In this document: piece by piece, positions 15,114-22,926 of the stretch | Numbering within the stretch: position 1 is the first letter of the stretch | How the letters are laid out: each line of letters begins with the position of its first letter | Source of the DNA: Thermoleophilia bacterium | GTDB lineage: Bacteria > Actinomycetota > Thermoleophilia > Gaiellales > Gaiellaceae | DNA length: 37,171 nucleotides | Direction of reading: 5' to 3' | NCBI GenBank assembly: GCA_017882605.1 | Contig: JADGPE010000014.1 | Span: 1-37,171 of the forward strand | Position numbers and translations under genes: made by a program | The notes under the pieces: generated by a model | What the model was told of the DNA's origin: nothing | What the model saw: only the letters and a program-made list of their open reading frames with translations | The model's database searches: none

Positions 15114-16384
15114 CGCGCTACTCGGCGCCGAAGCTCGCAGGCTATGCCGGCCTGTCGGCGGTCGGCCTGCTGGCCGCGCTCGCCTCTGCGCGGCCCGAGC
15201 TCGTCGCGCTGACCGCGCCGTTCCTGCTCGCCGTCGCCGCCGGGCTGGTGCTCGCGACGCCGCCGCGGCTGAGCGCCCGCATCGAGCTCGAGCACGAGCG
15301 CACGCTCGAAGGAGCCGAAGTGGCTGCGCGGATCGTGGTCGAGTCGGCGACGCCCGTCGACCGGCTCGACCTCTATGTGCACCTGCCCGAGGGCATCGAG
15401 CTGCTGGACGGCCGGAATCCAGTTGCGTTGCGGCTGGCCGCCGGGGAAGCGCGGGAACTCGAGCTCACGCTCCGCGCCGGACGGTGGGGCGCGCACATGC
15501 TTGGCCCGCTGTACGCGCGCGCCCACGATCCACTCGGCTTCCTCGTCTGGGAGGAGACAGTGCCGACGCGTCCGCAACTCCGCGCCTACCCACGTGAAGA
15601 CGTCCTACGGCGGATCCTGCAGCCGCGGGAGACGCAGGTCTTCTCCGGCAACGAGGTCTCGCGCCGCAAAGGTGAGGGGATCGAGTTCGCCGACATCCGC
15701 CTCTGGGGGCCGGGCGATCCGCTCAACCGGATCAACTGGCGCGCCAGCGCGCGCCGGAACGAGCTCTGGGTCAACGAGAGCCATCCCGAGCGAAACACCG
15801 ACGTGATCATCTTCGTCGACTCATTCGCCGAGGCGCGGCTCGGCGACAAGGGAACGCTCGACCTCGCAGTGCATGCGACGTCGACGATCGCCGACGCTTA
15901 CGTTCGCCGGCGCGACCGTGTCGGCCTGATCTCCTTCGGCGGGATCCTTCGCTGGCTCGTGCCGGGCACCGGGCTCGTGCAGCTGTATCGCGTCGTCGAC
16001 GCGCTGCTCGACACGCAGATCATCCTCTCGTACTACTGGCGGGAGATCGATGTGATCCCGCGGCGCATGCTGCCCCCGAACGCGCTCGTGATCGCGTTGA
16101 CGCCGCTCCTCGATCAACGCTCGGTCGGAGCACTGCTCGATCTCCGCGCCCGCGGCTACGACCTTGCGGTGATCGACGTCTCGCCCGTGCCGTTCGTGAC
16201 TCGGCCCTCGGCCGGCCTCGATGCGGTCGCGCACGACATCTGGGCGCTGCGGCGCGACGCGCTCCGCCATCGCCTGCAGCGCGCGGGTGTCGCCGTCGTC
16301 GAGTGGCGTGAGGAGAGACCGCTGCAATCCGTCGTGGAGGAGGTGCGGGAATTCAGGCGCTACGCCCGGCACGCGCGCGTTTGA
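15110..16384 (+). CDS. DUF58 domain membrane-anchored protein
   Basis: The product is 424 aa. Two hydrophobic helices near the N-terminus (AGLSAVGLLAALASA and LTAPFLLAVAAGLVLATPP) are followed by an extracytoplasmic-like beta-rich region. The DUF58 signature GNEVSRRKGEGIEFADIRLW...DPLNRINWRASAR sits at about residues 181-220. A VWA-like Rossmann region follows with DVIIFVDSFAEARLGDKGTLD; the MIDAS-type DxS is conserved as VDSFA. The TTG start at 15110 overlaps the MoxR stop (TTGA), and GAAGAG just upstream may serve as a weak ribosome-binding site. It is the probable client of the adjacent MoxR ATPase. Confidence 0.88.
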   Translation: MTRYSAPKLAGYAGLSAVGLLAALASARPELVALTAPFLLAVAAGLVLATPPRLSARIELEHERTLEGAEVAARIVVESATPVDRLDLYVHLPEGIELLDGRNPVALRLAAGEARELELTLRAGRWGAHMLGPLYARAHDPLGFLVWEETVPTRPQLRAYPREDVLRRILQPRETQVFSGNEVSRRKGEGIEFADIRLWGPGDPLNRINWRASARRNELWVNESHPERNTDVIIFVDSFAEARLGDKGTLDLAVHATSTIADAYVRRRDRVGLISFGGILRWLVPGTGLVQLYRVVDALLDTQIILSYYWREIDVIPRRMLPPNALVIALTPLLDQRSVGALLDLRARGYDLAVIDVSPVPFVTRPSAGLDAVAHDIWALRRDALRHRLQRAGVAVVEWREERPLQSVVEEVREFRRYARHARV

Positions 16385-16875
16385 TCACGGGCCTGCTTGC
16401 GCTCGTCGCGCTCGGCTCGACGGTCGGATACGCGACCGCCACAGGCGGGCGGCTCGCTCCGGTCTCCCTCGGTGTGGGCGCGCTCGGCGGCGGACTGCTG
16501 GCCGTCGCGCTCGCCCTGCGGTGGCCGACGCTCGTGCCGACGGCGATCTTCGTCACGGCCGGCGGATACGTCGCCGGCCGGGCCGGCAAGGACGTCGTCG
16601 ACGGGTGGGCCGCCGTTGTCGGGGTGCTGCTGCTGCTGGCCGCCGAGCTCGCACTCTGGTCGATCGAGCACGACACCCGGATCCACACCGAGCGCTCGCT
16701 CACCGTGCGGCGCATCACGACTCTCGCGATCCTCGCCGCGGCAGCGCTACTGATGAACTTCCTGCTGCTCGGAACGGCTGCGATCTCGGCCTCCGCGAGC
16801 GTCCTGCTCGCAGCCGCCGGCGTCCTGGCGGCCGTCGGCGCGCTCGTCGTCGTCCTCCGGCTGACGCGAGGCTGA
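16381..16875 (+). CDS. Polytopic small membrane protein ending the MoxR/DUF58 operon
   Basis: The product is 164 aa and strongly hydrophobic, with about five helices (for example LLALVALGSTVGYATA, AAVVGVLLLLAAELALW and ITTLAILAAAALLMNFLLLG). The TTG start at 16381 overlaps the DUF58 stop (TTGA), continuing the 4-nt-overlap pattern of the operon. No domain is recognised. Position suggests it belongs to the same membrane assembly as the DUF4129, MoxR and DUF58 proteins. Confidence 0.7.
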   Translation: MITGLLALVALGSTVGYATATGGRLAPVSLGVGALGGGLLAVALALRWPTLVPTAIFVTAGGYVAGRAGKDVVDGWAAVVGVLLLLAAELALWSIEHDTRIHTERSLTVRRITTLAILAAAALLMNFLLLGTAAISASASVLLAAAGVLAAVGALVVVLRLTRG

Positions 16876-17015
16876 GAGCTCTCCTCGTCGCGGCCCTCGC
16901 AGCTGCCGCGCACCCGAGCGGGGACCGCGGCGTAGATCTGGCCGTCGACCCCAGCGGCGGCCTGTTGGTCGCCGACTGGGGCCGAGGCGTGATCTACGAG
17001 CTCAGGAAGCGGTGA
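16872..17015 (+). pseudogene. Remnant of an NHL/SMP-30-like secreted protein (about 47 codons)
   Basis: An open frame from CTG at 16872 (overlapping the upstream stop as CTGA) reads LRALLVAALAAAAHPSG and then GVDLAVDPSGGLLVADWGRG, ending VIYELRKR and TGA. The first part resembles the start of a signal peptide and the second is a single NHL-type beta-propeller repeat. A functional propeller needs about six such repeats, so this looks like an internal deletion joining the first and last parts of a former gene. It could also be a real micropeptide with a non-standard start. Its end overlaps the convergent glycosidase-like gene by 14 nt. Confidence 0.45.
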
Positions 17016-18402
17016 CGAACGCCGTGCGGGACTCGCTGTGCCCGTTCGCCTCGTTCAGCGTCGCGACGATCGTGTACGTCTGCTTCTTCGTCGCCGTGAA
17101 CGTCGGCGTGAAGGTGACCGACTGGTCGGGGGCGAGTGTCGCTGTCGGCTGACCGACGGCGATCGCCTTGCCCTGCGAGTCGTAGACGAAGTAGGTCATT
17201 CCGATCACTGCCCCAGGCTCGGAGTAGTGGGCGAGATACGGGACGTACATCGTCACGCGCACGGGAGCTCCCGCCTTGACGTTGACAGTCGAGCCGTCGG
17301 TCAAGCGTGCGACGGCCCCGAACGCCGTGAAGGCGGGCTTCGTCGCGCCGGATTGCCCAATGAGACCGCTCTGCCAGGGATTGCCGGCGCTGTCGCGGAA
17401 GACGAACCAGATGAACATCTGGACGTTCGGATCCTTCTTCGCGAACGTCAGCGCCTGCTTCGCATACGCGGCCTGCTTCGCATAGGTGACGCCGTGCGGT
17501 TCGGCCGGCTTCGTTTCGTGACCGTACTCGGTGATCCAGATTGGCACTGCGCGGTGGAACCAATTGTTCAGGTCGGTCTCGAACTTCGACAGCGTCGACA
17601 GCGTGACGTTCGGATAGCGCACCTTCTGCATCGGCGGCAGGTTCGGCGACGTCGGGTACGGATGATGCGCCCACGCGTCGAACTTGAGCCCCTTCACCTG
17701 CGCGAGCAACCGCGCGAACGTGCCCGGGGCGATGCTCGCGCTGATGCCCTTGAGCGGCTTGTCGCGGCCACGGGCCGAGGTCTCGCCGATCGCGACCTTC
17801 GCCCACGGGTTGCCCGACTTGATGCCTGTGTAGGCCGCCTTGAAGAGCTTCGCGTAGTTCGCGGGGCCGACGATCTTCTGGCCGACGAACTGCGGCGTCA
17901 GGAACAGCTGCAGGTTCGGTTCATTCCAGATCGACCAGAGGGAAACGGAACCGTGACCCGAGCGTCCGTTGTAGCGCGTGGCGAGCATCTTCGAGAACGC
18001 GGTCAGGTCGCTCAGGTTCTTCGGCATCACGTTCGGTGCCTTGCCGCCGTTCGCCCACTTCGGCGTGCCGGTGATGTTGATCATCACGCGCAAGTTGTAA
18101 ATGCTCGACTGGAAGACGAGGTCGTCGAGGTCTGTCAGCTTGTAGGCCGGGTCGTCACCATTCGTGGGATCCGCGGGCCGCGTGGGCGCGAGCGCTGCCC
18201 AGGTGGCGGTGGTGTGGATCACGGACGCGCCGGTGGACTCGGCGAGCTGCAGGTTCTGGCCGCGCGTCGACGACCAGCGAAACGACGGATCGTCGAAGAA
18301 ACCGATCGGCATGCGTTGAGCTGCCTGCACGGTGGCAGCCGGGACGGCGAGGAGCGCGGCGAGCGCCACGAGTACGAGACGTACGGCTTTGAGCACGGAC
18401 AA
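17002..18402 (-). CDS. Secreted clan-A glycoside hydrolase-like protein
   Basis: The product is 466 aa. A signal peptide (VLKAVRLVLVALAALLAVPAA, ending near AQA at residue 28) is followed by a TIM-barrel domain. The likely acid/base is Glu161 in SLWSIWNEPN and the likely nucleophile is Glu292 in VPIWITEYG, the spacing and contexts typical of GH-A clan retaining glycosidases (GH5/GH39-like). The region after about residue 365 (GSTVNVKAGAPVRVTMYVPY, then SVTFTPTFTATKKQTYTIVATL) is a beta-sandwich accessory domain. The TTG at 18402 is preceded by AGGAAGGG; a GTG two codons later is an alternative. Substrate is unknown. The stop overlaps the convergent NHL remnant. Confidence 0.78.
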   Translation of the reverse strand: MSVLKAVRLVLVALAALLAVPAATVQAAQRMPIGFFDDPSFRWSSTRGQNLQLAESTGASVIHTTATWAALAPTRPADPTNGDDPAYKLTDLDDLVFQSSIYNLRVMINITGTPKWANGGKAPNVMPKNLSDLTAFSKMLATRYNGRSGHGSVSLWSIWNEPNLQLFLTPQFVGQKIVGPANYAKLFKAAYTGIKSGNPWAKVAIGETSARGRDKPLKGISASIAPGTFARLLAQVKGLKFDAWAHHPYPTSPNLPPMQKVRYPNVTLSTLSKFETDLNNWFHRAVPIWITEYGHETKPAEPHGVTYAKQAAYAKQALTFAKKDPNVQMFIWFVFRDSAGNPWQSGLIGQSGATKPAFTAFGAVARLTDGSTVNVKAGAPVRVTMYVPYLAHYSEPGAVIGMTYFVYDSQGKAIAVGQPTATLAPDQSVTFTPTFTATKKQTYTIVATLNEANGHSESRTAFVTAS

Positions 18403-18482
18403 GTTCCCTTCCTCGGTGACCCTGGGCAGCAGGACGGTAGCGAGGTGCTTTGAGGACGGTGTAAAGAGGCGCGCGGCCGGGG

Positions 18483-18758
18483 CTAGCCGTCAGGCTCGAC
18501 CGTGCCGGACTGCCCCGAGCTCCAGGAGCGGAAGACGCCCAGCAGGGCCGATTCGGCCGCCGGTGTGAGGTCAGCGGGGGTCAGCGTGCCCATCAGCTGG
18601 ATCGTGCGCCGGAACTGCGCGAGGTACTCCGTACAGCCGTCGCAGCCTGCGAGGTGGTCTTCGAAGCGCCGCACGTCGGCAGGCGAGAGCGCAGCCTCGA
18701 GGTAGTCCGTGACGAGCTCGACGAGCTCCTGGCAGCTGAATGCTTCGACGTCGATCAC
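18483..18758 (-). CDS. Zinc-binding anti-sigma factor (ZAS, soluble)
   Basis: This 91-aa protein has the anti-sigma zinc motif: Cys9, then His35-x3-Cys39-x2-Cys42 (HLAGCDGC). It lacks any transmembrane helix, so it would be a soluble regulator, as in the RsrA/ChrR class. Soluble ZAS proteins often sense redox state or metals through the zinc site, but no specific signal can be assigned. Its ATG overlaps the end of the ECF sigma gene by 4 nt (18755-18758), the standard cognate arrangement. The C-terminal third (ADLTPAAESALLGVFRSWSS) is short and has no recognised sensor domain. Confidence 0.87.
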   Translation of the reverse strand: MIDVEAFSCQELVELVTDYLEAALSPADVRRFEDHLAGCDGCTEYLAQFRRTIQLMGTLTPADLTPAAESALLGVFRSWSSGQSGTVEPDG

Positions 18759-19372
18759 GCGAGGTACTCCTCCAGAGCCTGGCGCACCTTGGATCGTGCG
18801 CGGTGCAGCAGCACCCGTTGATTGACCTCTGTGAGGTCGAGAGCGTTACGCACCTCGTCGGAGCTCCACCCCTCGACGTCGCGCAGCGAGATGACCGCCC
18901 GCTGGTTCGCCGGCAGCGCTTCGATCGCCTGCGCCACGACGGTGCGCGTCTCGGCGGCGATCAACCGGTCCTCCGGGAGCACGGGTGGCAGTGCGGACCA
19001 GCCGCCGGGGTGCTGCGCGTGGCTGTCTGCGAGAAACCGGTCTGGATCGACAGCCGCCTCGGGAACTCGTGCAGGGTCGTGCAGCGAGGAGAACGGGATC
19101 ACGCGCCCCTCGCGCTGCGCGCGCGTCTTGGCCGTGTTGACGAGGATGCGAAAGACCCACGTCTTCAACGACGAGCGTCCCTCGAATCGATCGAGCGCGC
19201 CCAGCACCCGCACCCAGGTCTCCTGCACGACCTCCTCCGCGAGCGAGCGCGTCGGAACGAAGATCTGTGCGACACGCAGCATGGACGAGTGCCAATCGCG
19301 CACGATCCGGAGATACGTCTCCTCGTCTCCGGCGCGAAGGGCCGCGACGAGCTCGGCGTCGGTTGGCTCCAC
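18755..19372 (-). CDS. ECF-family RNA polymerase sigma factor
   Basis: The product is 205 aa. Region 2 is seen in DWHSSMLRVAQIFVPTRSLAEEVVQETWVRVL and FEGRSSLKTWVFRILVNTAKTRAQ. A loop of about 50 residues separates it from region 4, IEALPANQRAVISLRDVEGWSSDEVRNAL...RVLLHRARSKVRQAL. It directs RNA polymerase to stress or envelope promoters and is held by the downstream anti-sigma factor. The open frame extends upstream through a tRNA, but the GTG at 19372 is chosen because TACGTT ends 6 nt before it and the protein then begins with the usual charged VEPTDAELVAALRAGD. The tRNA-Val gene begins 17 nt upstream on the same strand. Confidence 0.93.
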   Translation of the reverse strand: MEPTDAELVAALRAGDEETYLRIVRDWHSSMLRVAQIFVPTRSLAEEVVQETWVRVLGALDRFEGRSSLKTWVFRILVNTAKTRAQREGRVIPFSSLHDPARVPEAAVDPDRFLADSHAQHPGGWSALPPVLPEDRLIAAETRTVVAQAIEALPANQRAVISLRDVEGWSSDEVRNALDLTEVNQRVLLHRARSKVRQALEEYLA

Positions 19373-19378
19373 GCGACG

Positions 19379-19384
19379 AACGTA
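19379..19384 (-). promoter_or_regulatory. -10 element TACGTT, leaderless start of the ECF sigma gene
   Basis: On the minus strand TACGTT is followed by CGTCGC and the GTG start, matching the window-wide geometry. It separates sigma factor transcription from the upstream tRNA-Val. Confidence 0.5.
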
Positions 19385-19389
19385 CCGGA

Positions 19390-19462
19390 TGGGCGGTGAC
19401 GGGATCGAACCGCCGACCTCCTGGGTGTAAACCAGGCGCTCTCCCAGCTGAGCTAACCGCCC
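19390..19462 (-). tRNA. tRNA-Val (anticodon TAC)
   Basis: A 73-nt cloverleaf. The acceptor is GGGCGGT/ACCGCCC, the D-arm is GCTCAGCTGGGAGAGC, the anticodon stem CCTGG/CCAGG encloses loop TTTACAC with anticodon TAC, and the T-arm is GGCGGTTCGATCCCGTC. The discriminator base is A and CCA is not encoded. TACGGT on the minus strand (19477-19482) is a possible -10 element 14 nt upstream. Confidence 0.96.
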
Positions 19463-19620
19463 CGGGGCCGCAACGAACCGTAGCGGCCGGCTCGACGGTC
19501 CGGTGTCCGGGCCCGTATCCCTAGCGCACCTGCAGAGCCGTTCCGAGGCAGGCGCGGCGGGCTCTCCGGACACGCCCGCCATGCGAGCGCCGTGAGTGGC
19601 ACCGCGCCCGCCTCGGTGGT

Positions 19621-19658
19621 CTCGCCCCTTTCAGCACCGCAGCAAAGAGAGGGGCGAG
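19621..19658 (-). terminator. Possible hairpin downstream of the small zinc protein gene
   Basis: Perfect 9-nt arms CTCGCCCCT (19621-19629) and AGGGGCGAG (19650-19658) enclose a 20-nt loop, 11 nt beyond the stop at 19669. No T-run follows, so termination is only suggested. The rest of 19463-19668 shows no gene. Confidence 0.35.
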
Positions 19659-19668
19659 TCTGGTCGCC

Positions 19669-19875
19669 TCACCGGGCCGCCCGTCGACGAGGATCGCCCG
19701 CGCAGGTCGGGCAGTAGAAGCCCAGCTCGGGAGGCCGGCCGCTGTGCGGGTCGTCGACCCGGTAGGCGAGCCAGCCGCGCCACTCGAGGCCGCTCGAGCC
19801 GCTGCACCCCGCACAGATGACGGCATCGGCGAGGCGATCAGGCGTTTTGGTGTGCTTGAACTCGTCGCGGGCCAC
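19669..19875 (-). CDS. Small zinc-ribbon-like protein
   Basis: The product is 68 aa with two CxxC pairs, Cys21/Cys24 in ICAGCSG and Cys55/Cys58 in FYCPTCAG, separated by about 30 residues. This is suitable for one structural zinc. Between them lies LEWRGWLAYRVDDP, and the tail is basic (DPRRRAAR). No named family is recognised; a nucleic-acid or protein-binding adaptor is possible. GTG at 19875 follows CAGGCT by 6 nt, a one-mismatch form of the local -10 pattern. Confidence 0.65.
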   Translation of the reverse strand: MARDEFKHTKTPDRLADAVICAGCSGSSGLEWRGWLAYRVDDPHSGRPPELGFYCPTCAGDPRRRAAR

Positions 19876-19980
19876 CAGCTCAGCCTGCGCTTGGCTCTAC
19901 CACTCGGCACTGGCCTTTCGGCTGACATGTGCCCGCAGTTGGTCCGGTGAGCGATGTGACACATCCACACTCGGACGGCG

Positions 19981-19986
19981 TATAAC
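19981..19986 (+). promoter_or_regulatory. -10 element TATAAC, leaderless start at 19993
   Basis: TATAAC ends 6 nt before the ATG of the beta-propeller gene. GTGACA lies 19 nt further upstream and is a 5/6 match to the TTGACA -35 consensus, at slightly long spacing. Confidence 0.6.
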
Positions 19987-19992
19987 GAGTGC

Positions 19993-21951
19993 ATGAGGTC
20001 AACCAGACGGATGGTGCTCTTCGCGGCGATGCTGATGCTTGCCGTCGCAGCCCTGGGCGGAACGTCCGGTCGGTCGGCCCGCGGGGAGAACGGCGCGTCG
20101 AGCGCGGCGACTACCGCCTCCCGGCTGGTGCAGTTCCGCTCCTGTGGCGACCTGCTCGGGTACGTCAAGTCGCAGGCGCTGCCGCTCGTCGGCTCGTGGG
20201 GCTTCGGCGGCCCGTCGGTCGCTCACGGGGGCGTGCCCGGCGGCATCGTGACCCCGGCCGCCGGCACGGCGGCCGACGCCTCCCCGACGGAGGGCGTCGA
20301 CTACTCGGGCACGAACGTCCAGGAGCAAGGCGTCGACGAGCCCGATCTCGTCAAGACGAACGGCACGACGCTCTTCGCCCTCGCGGCGGGACGGCTCAAC
20401 GCTGTCGACGTCACCGGGACGCGACCGCGGCTACTCGACTCGCTGAAGCTGGACGACGGCTGGAGCCACGAGCTCCTGCTGGCAGGCAACCGGCTGCTCG
20501 TGCTCTCACGGGGCGGGTACTGGATCGCCGTCCATCCCGCCGCCGCGGCGATTGCAATGCCCTACTACCCGGCCAAGTCGGTGCTCTCCGAGATCGACGT
20601 CTCGAACCCGAAGGCGCTGCGGCTCGTCCGGACGCTGACGCTGGACGGCGCCTACGTCGACGCGCGGCTCGTCGGCACGACCGCCCGCATCGTCGTCTCG
20701 TCCCAGGTCCCGGAGGCGCTGCCGTTCAAACAGCCCACGGAGTCGACGGACGCTGCGCTCGCAACGGCGCGCGACCTCAATCGGAAGGTCGTTCAGTCGT
20801 CAGGCCTTGGCTCGTGGCTGCCGACGTACAGCATCAAGCGCGCGGGGCGACCGGCGCAGGCCGCGCGTCCGCTCGTCCAGTGCCGCAACGTCGACCGCCC
20901 GCAACGGTTCTCGGGCCTCGGGCTGCTGACAGTGCTCACCGTCGATCTGGCCAAGGGCCTCGACCCGGTTGACTCGATCGGCGTGATGACCGACGCGCGG
21001 ATCGTCTACGCCTCGCCGAACAATCTGTACCTCGCGACCGAACGCTGGACCGACCGGCCGGTAACGGCGTCGCCGACGACGCTGCCGTCCAGTGTGACGA
21101 CTGCCATTCACCGCTTCGACATCTCCGACCCCACCCGCACGCGCTACCGCGGGAGCGGCCAGGTGTCGGGCTACCTGCTGAACCAGTGGTCGCTGTCGGA
21201 GTACGGCGGCGTCCTGCGCGTCGTGAGCACTGATTCGCCTGCGTGGTTCGGCACGAGCGATTCGACCGAGTCGTCGCTGACGACACTGCGCCCTGAAGAC
21301 GGTGCGCTCAAACAGGTCGGCCGCGTCGGCGGGCTCGGCAAGGCTCAGCGCGTCTACGCTGTCCGTTTCGTCGGGCCGACCGCATACGTCGTCACGTTCA
21401 AGCAGGTCGACCCGCTCTACACCGTCGACCTCACCGACCCGGCGCGGCCGCGCGTCGTCGGCGAGCTCGAAATTCCCGGCTACTCGGCCTACCTGCACCC
21501 GATTGGGCCGGATCTCCTGCTCGGGATCGGGCAGGACGTCAACGATCAGGGGCGCCTCACGGGCACACAGCTCTCGCTCTTCGACGTCTCCAACCTCCAG
21601 CATCCGAAGCAGCTTGCTCACGCCTCGCTCGGCCAGGGCTGGTCCGAGGCGGAGTCCGACCATCACGCCTTCCTCTTCTGGCCGCGCACCGGCCTCTTGG
21701 TGGTGCCGTTCCTGGAGCGCGCGGTCGGCTTCCATGTCGGGCGGACGCTGGGAATCGAGCCCGCCGGCCGGATCACGCATCCCGCCGGGACTACGGGCGG
21801 CGCCACGATCAGGCGAGCGGTGGTCGTCGGCGACAGTGTCTTCACCGTCTCGGACGCGGGCGTCGCCTCGAGTAACCTCGCCACCCTCGCAGCGCAGGGC
21901 TGGGCGTCGTTCCCGGAGCCGGCCCCCAGCCCCGTGCCGATGCCGGGCTGA
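19993..21951 (+). CDS. Secreted beta-propeller domain protein (PF09826-like)
   Basis: The product is 652 aa. The N-terminal signal sequence MRSTRRMVLFAAMLMLAVAALGG is followed by a low-complexity linker. The family hallmark is the segment DYSGTNVQEQGVDEPDLVKT, followed by repeated blades such as TLFALAAGRLNAVDVT, LLLAGNRLLVLSRGG, YAVRFVGPTAYVVTF and PLYTVDLTDPARPRVVGELE. This matches the secreted beta-propeller family found in bacteria and archaea. Function is unknown; by fold it is probably a cell-surface binding protein. A very good -10 element lies 6 nt before the ATG. The gene ends 7 nt before the converging tRNA-Glu. Confidence 0.85.
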   Translation: MRSTRRMVLFAAMLMLAVAALGGTSGRSARGENGASSAATTASRLVQFRSCGDLLGYVKSQALPLVGSWGFGGPSVAHGGVPGGIVTPAAGTAADASPTEGVDYSGTNVQEQGVDEPDLVKTNGTTLFALAAGRLNAVDVTGTRPRLLDSLKLDDGWSHELLLAGNRLLVLSRGGYWIAVHPAAAAIAMPYYPAKSVLSEIDVSNPKALRLVRTLTLDGAYVDARLVGTTARIVVSSQVPEALPFKQPTESTDAALATARDLNRKVVQSSGLGSWLPTYSIKRAGRPAQAARPLVQCRNVDRPQRFSGLGLLTVLTVDLAKGLDPVDSIGVMTDARIVYASPNNLYLATERWTDRPVTASPTTLPSSVTTAIHRFDISDPTRTRYRGSGQVSGYLLNQWSLSEYGGVLRVVSTDSPAWFGTSDSTESSLTTLRPEDGALKQVGRVGGLGKAQRVYAVRFVGPTAYVVTFKQVDPLYTVDLTDPARPRVVGELEIPGYSAYLHPIGPDLLLGIGQDVNDQGRLTGTQLSLFDVSNLQHPKQLAHASLGQGWSEAESDHHAFLFWPRTGLLVVPFLERAVGFHVGRTLGIEPAGRITHPAGTTGGATIRRAVVVGDSVFTVSDAGVASSNLATLAAQGWASFPEPAPSPVPMPG

Positions 21952-21958
21952 GGCGGAG

Positions 21959-22031
21959 TACCCCCAGCGGGATTCGAACCCGCGCTACCGGCGTGAAAGG
22001 CCGGCGTCCTAGGCCACTAGACGATGGGGGC
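21959..22031 (-). tRNA. tRNA-Glu (anticodon TTC)
   Basis: A 73-nt cloverleaf. The acceptor is GCCCCCA/TGGGGGT with a G1-U72 wobble as in other tRNA-Glu genes. The anticodon stem CCGGC/GCCGG holds loop CTTTCAC with anticodon TTC, and the T-arm is GCGGGTTCGAATCCCGC. The discriminator base is A and CCA is not encoded. Confidence 0.96.
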
Positions 22032-22040
22032 GTCGAGAGG

Positions 22041-22050
22041 AGGGTACCGT
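22041..22050. promoter_or_regulatory. Overlapping divergent -10 elements (tRNA-Glu / GNAT gene)
   Basis: AGGGTACCGT reads TACCGT on the plus strand (22045-22050), ending 6 nt before the GTG at 22057. On the minus strand it reads TACCCT (22041-22046), ending 9 nt before the tRNA-Glu 5' end. The two hexamers share the central TA. Confidence 0.5.
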
Positions 22051-22056
22051 TGCCGC

Positions 22057-22926
22057 GTGGCGGAGATCCGCACCGCGCAGCCGAAGGACCTCGACGGCGT
22101 CTTCGACCTGCTGTCGACGCGCAGCCGCGCCTCGTTCGGGATCTCCGAGATCCTGCGGGAGCACGTCGCACACGCGCTCAGCCGCTCGAACGGCACCGAC
22201 CGCTGGGTGGCGCTCGACGGGGCGGAGATCGTCGGCTATGCGGCACTCGACAGCTCGCAGGATCTCGTCCACGCCGCCGTCGACCCAGCCGTGGGCGACG
22301 CTCTGCTTGCCCGGGCGGAGGCACGGGCCGCTGAGCGCGCCTTCGCGCGCATCGCCGTGACGACGGTCCCGGAAGACCTGCCGCTCTCGTCACTCGTCGC
22401 GCGTCACGACTTCCTGCACGATCGGGACGTCCTGCGCATGTGGCGCACGCTCGACGGCGATCTACCCGAAGTGCGCTGGCCCGCCGGTGTCGCCGTCCGT
22501 TCGTACGAGCACACGGACGGCGAGCGCGTGCACGCACTGCTCGACGCGTGCTACGCGGGGTGGGACGACACCTACGTCGCCGTGCCTCACGAGGAGTGGC
22601 TCGCGTTCATGACCGACCACGGCGAGTTCGACCCCGCACTGTGGTTCCTCGTCGAACGCGACGGCGAGCTCGTCGGGTGCGCACTGCACTGGAAGGAACA
22701 TCAGTCGAGTGGCTGGGTCAAGGACATCGCCGTCGCCGAGAGTGAGCGCGGACACGGGCTCGGCACGTCGCTCCTCTACCACGCGCTGGGCGCCTACGCC
22801 GCACGTGGAGTCGAACGAGTCGGCCTGAAGGTCGACTCGAGCAACCCGACCGGCGCGCTGCCGCTCTACACGCGCGTCGGCTTCGTCATCGATCGCCGCT
22901 ACGCGATCTGGACCCGCACGCTGTGA
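22057..22926 (+). CDS. GNAT-family N-acetyltransferase (tandem domain)
   Basis: The product is 289 aa with a degenerate N-terminal GNAT-like half and an intact C-terminal half. The acetyl-CoA loop is RGHGLGTSLLYHAL, preceded by the beta-4 strand GWVKDIAVAESE and followed by LKVDSSNPTGALPLYTRVGF, the usual C-terminal beta-5/alpha-4. Two-domain architecture resembles mycothiol synthase MshD, but the key segments are not specific enough to claim that. The frame is open upstream across the tRNA; GTG at 22057 is chosen because TACCGT ends 6 nt before it. The next gene starts inside this stop (GTGA). Confidence 0.85.
   Translation: MAEIRTAQPKDLDGVFDLLSTRSRASFGISEILREHVAHALSRSNGTDRWVALDGAEIVGYAALDSSQDLVHAAVDPAVGDALLARAEARAAERAFARIAVTTVPEDLPLSSLVARHDFLHDRDVLRMWRTLDGDLPEVRWPAGVAVRSYEHTDGERVHALLDACYAGWDDTYVAVPHEEWLAFMTDHGEFDPALWFLVERDGELVGCALHWKEHQSSGWVKDIAVAESERGHGLGTSLLYHALGAYAARGVERVGLKVDSSNPTGALPLYTRVGFVIDRRYAIWTRTL

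Noticed and set aside
18458-18464. GGTGTAA shared upstream of two secreted-protein genes (also 31273-31279)
   Set aside because: It lies about 56 and 63 nt before the two starts, but no matching second element at fixed spacing follows; a heptamer match alone is weak evidence.
19521-20168. 215-codon minus-strand frame over the small zinc protein gene
   Set aside because: It overlaps the signal-peptide start of the beta-propeller gene and has low-complexity composition; the 68-codon frame with two CxxC pairs is far more plausible.
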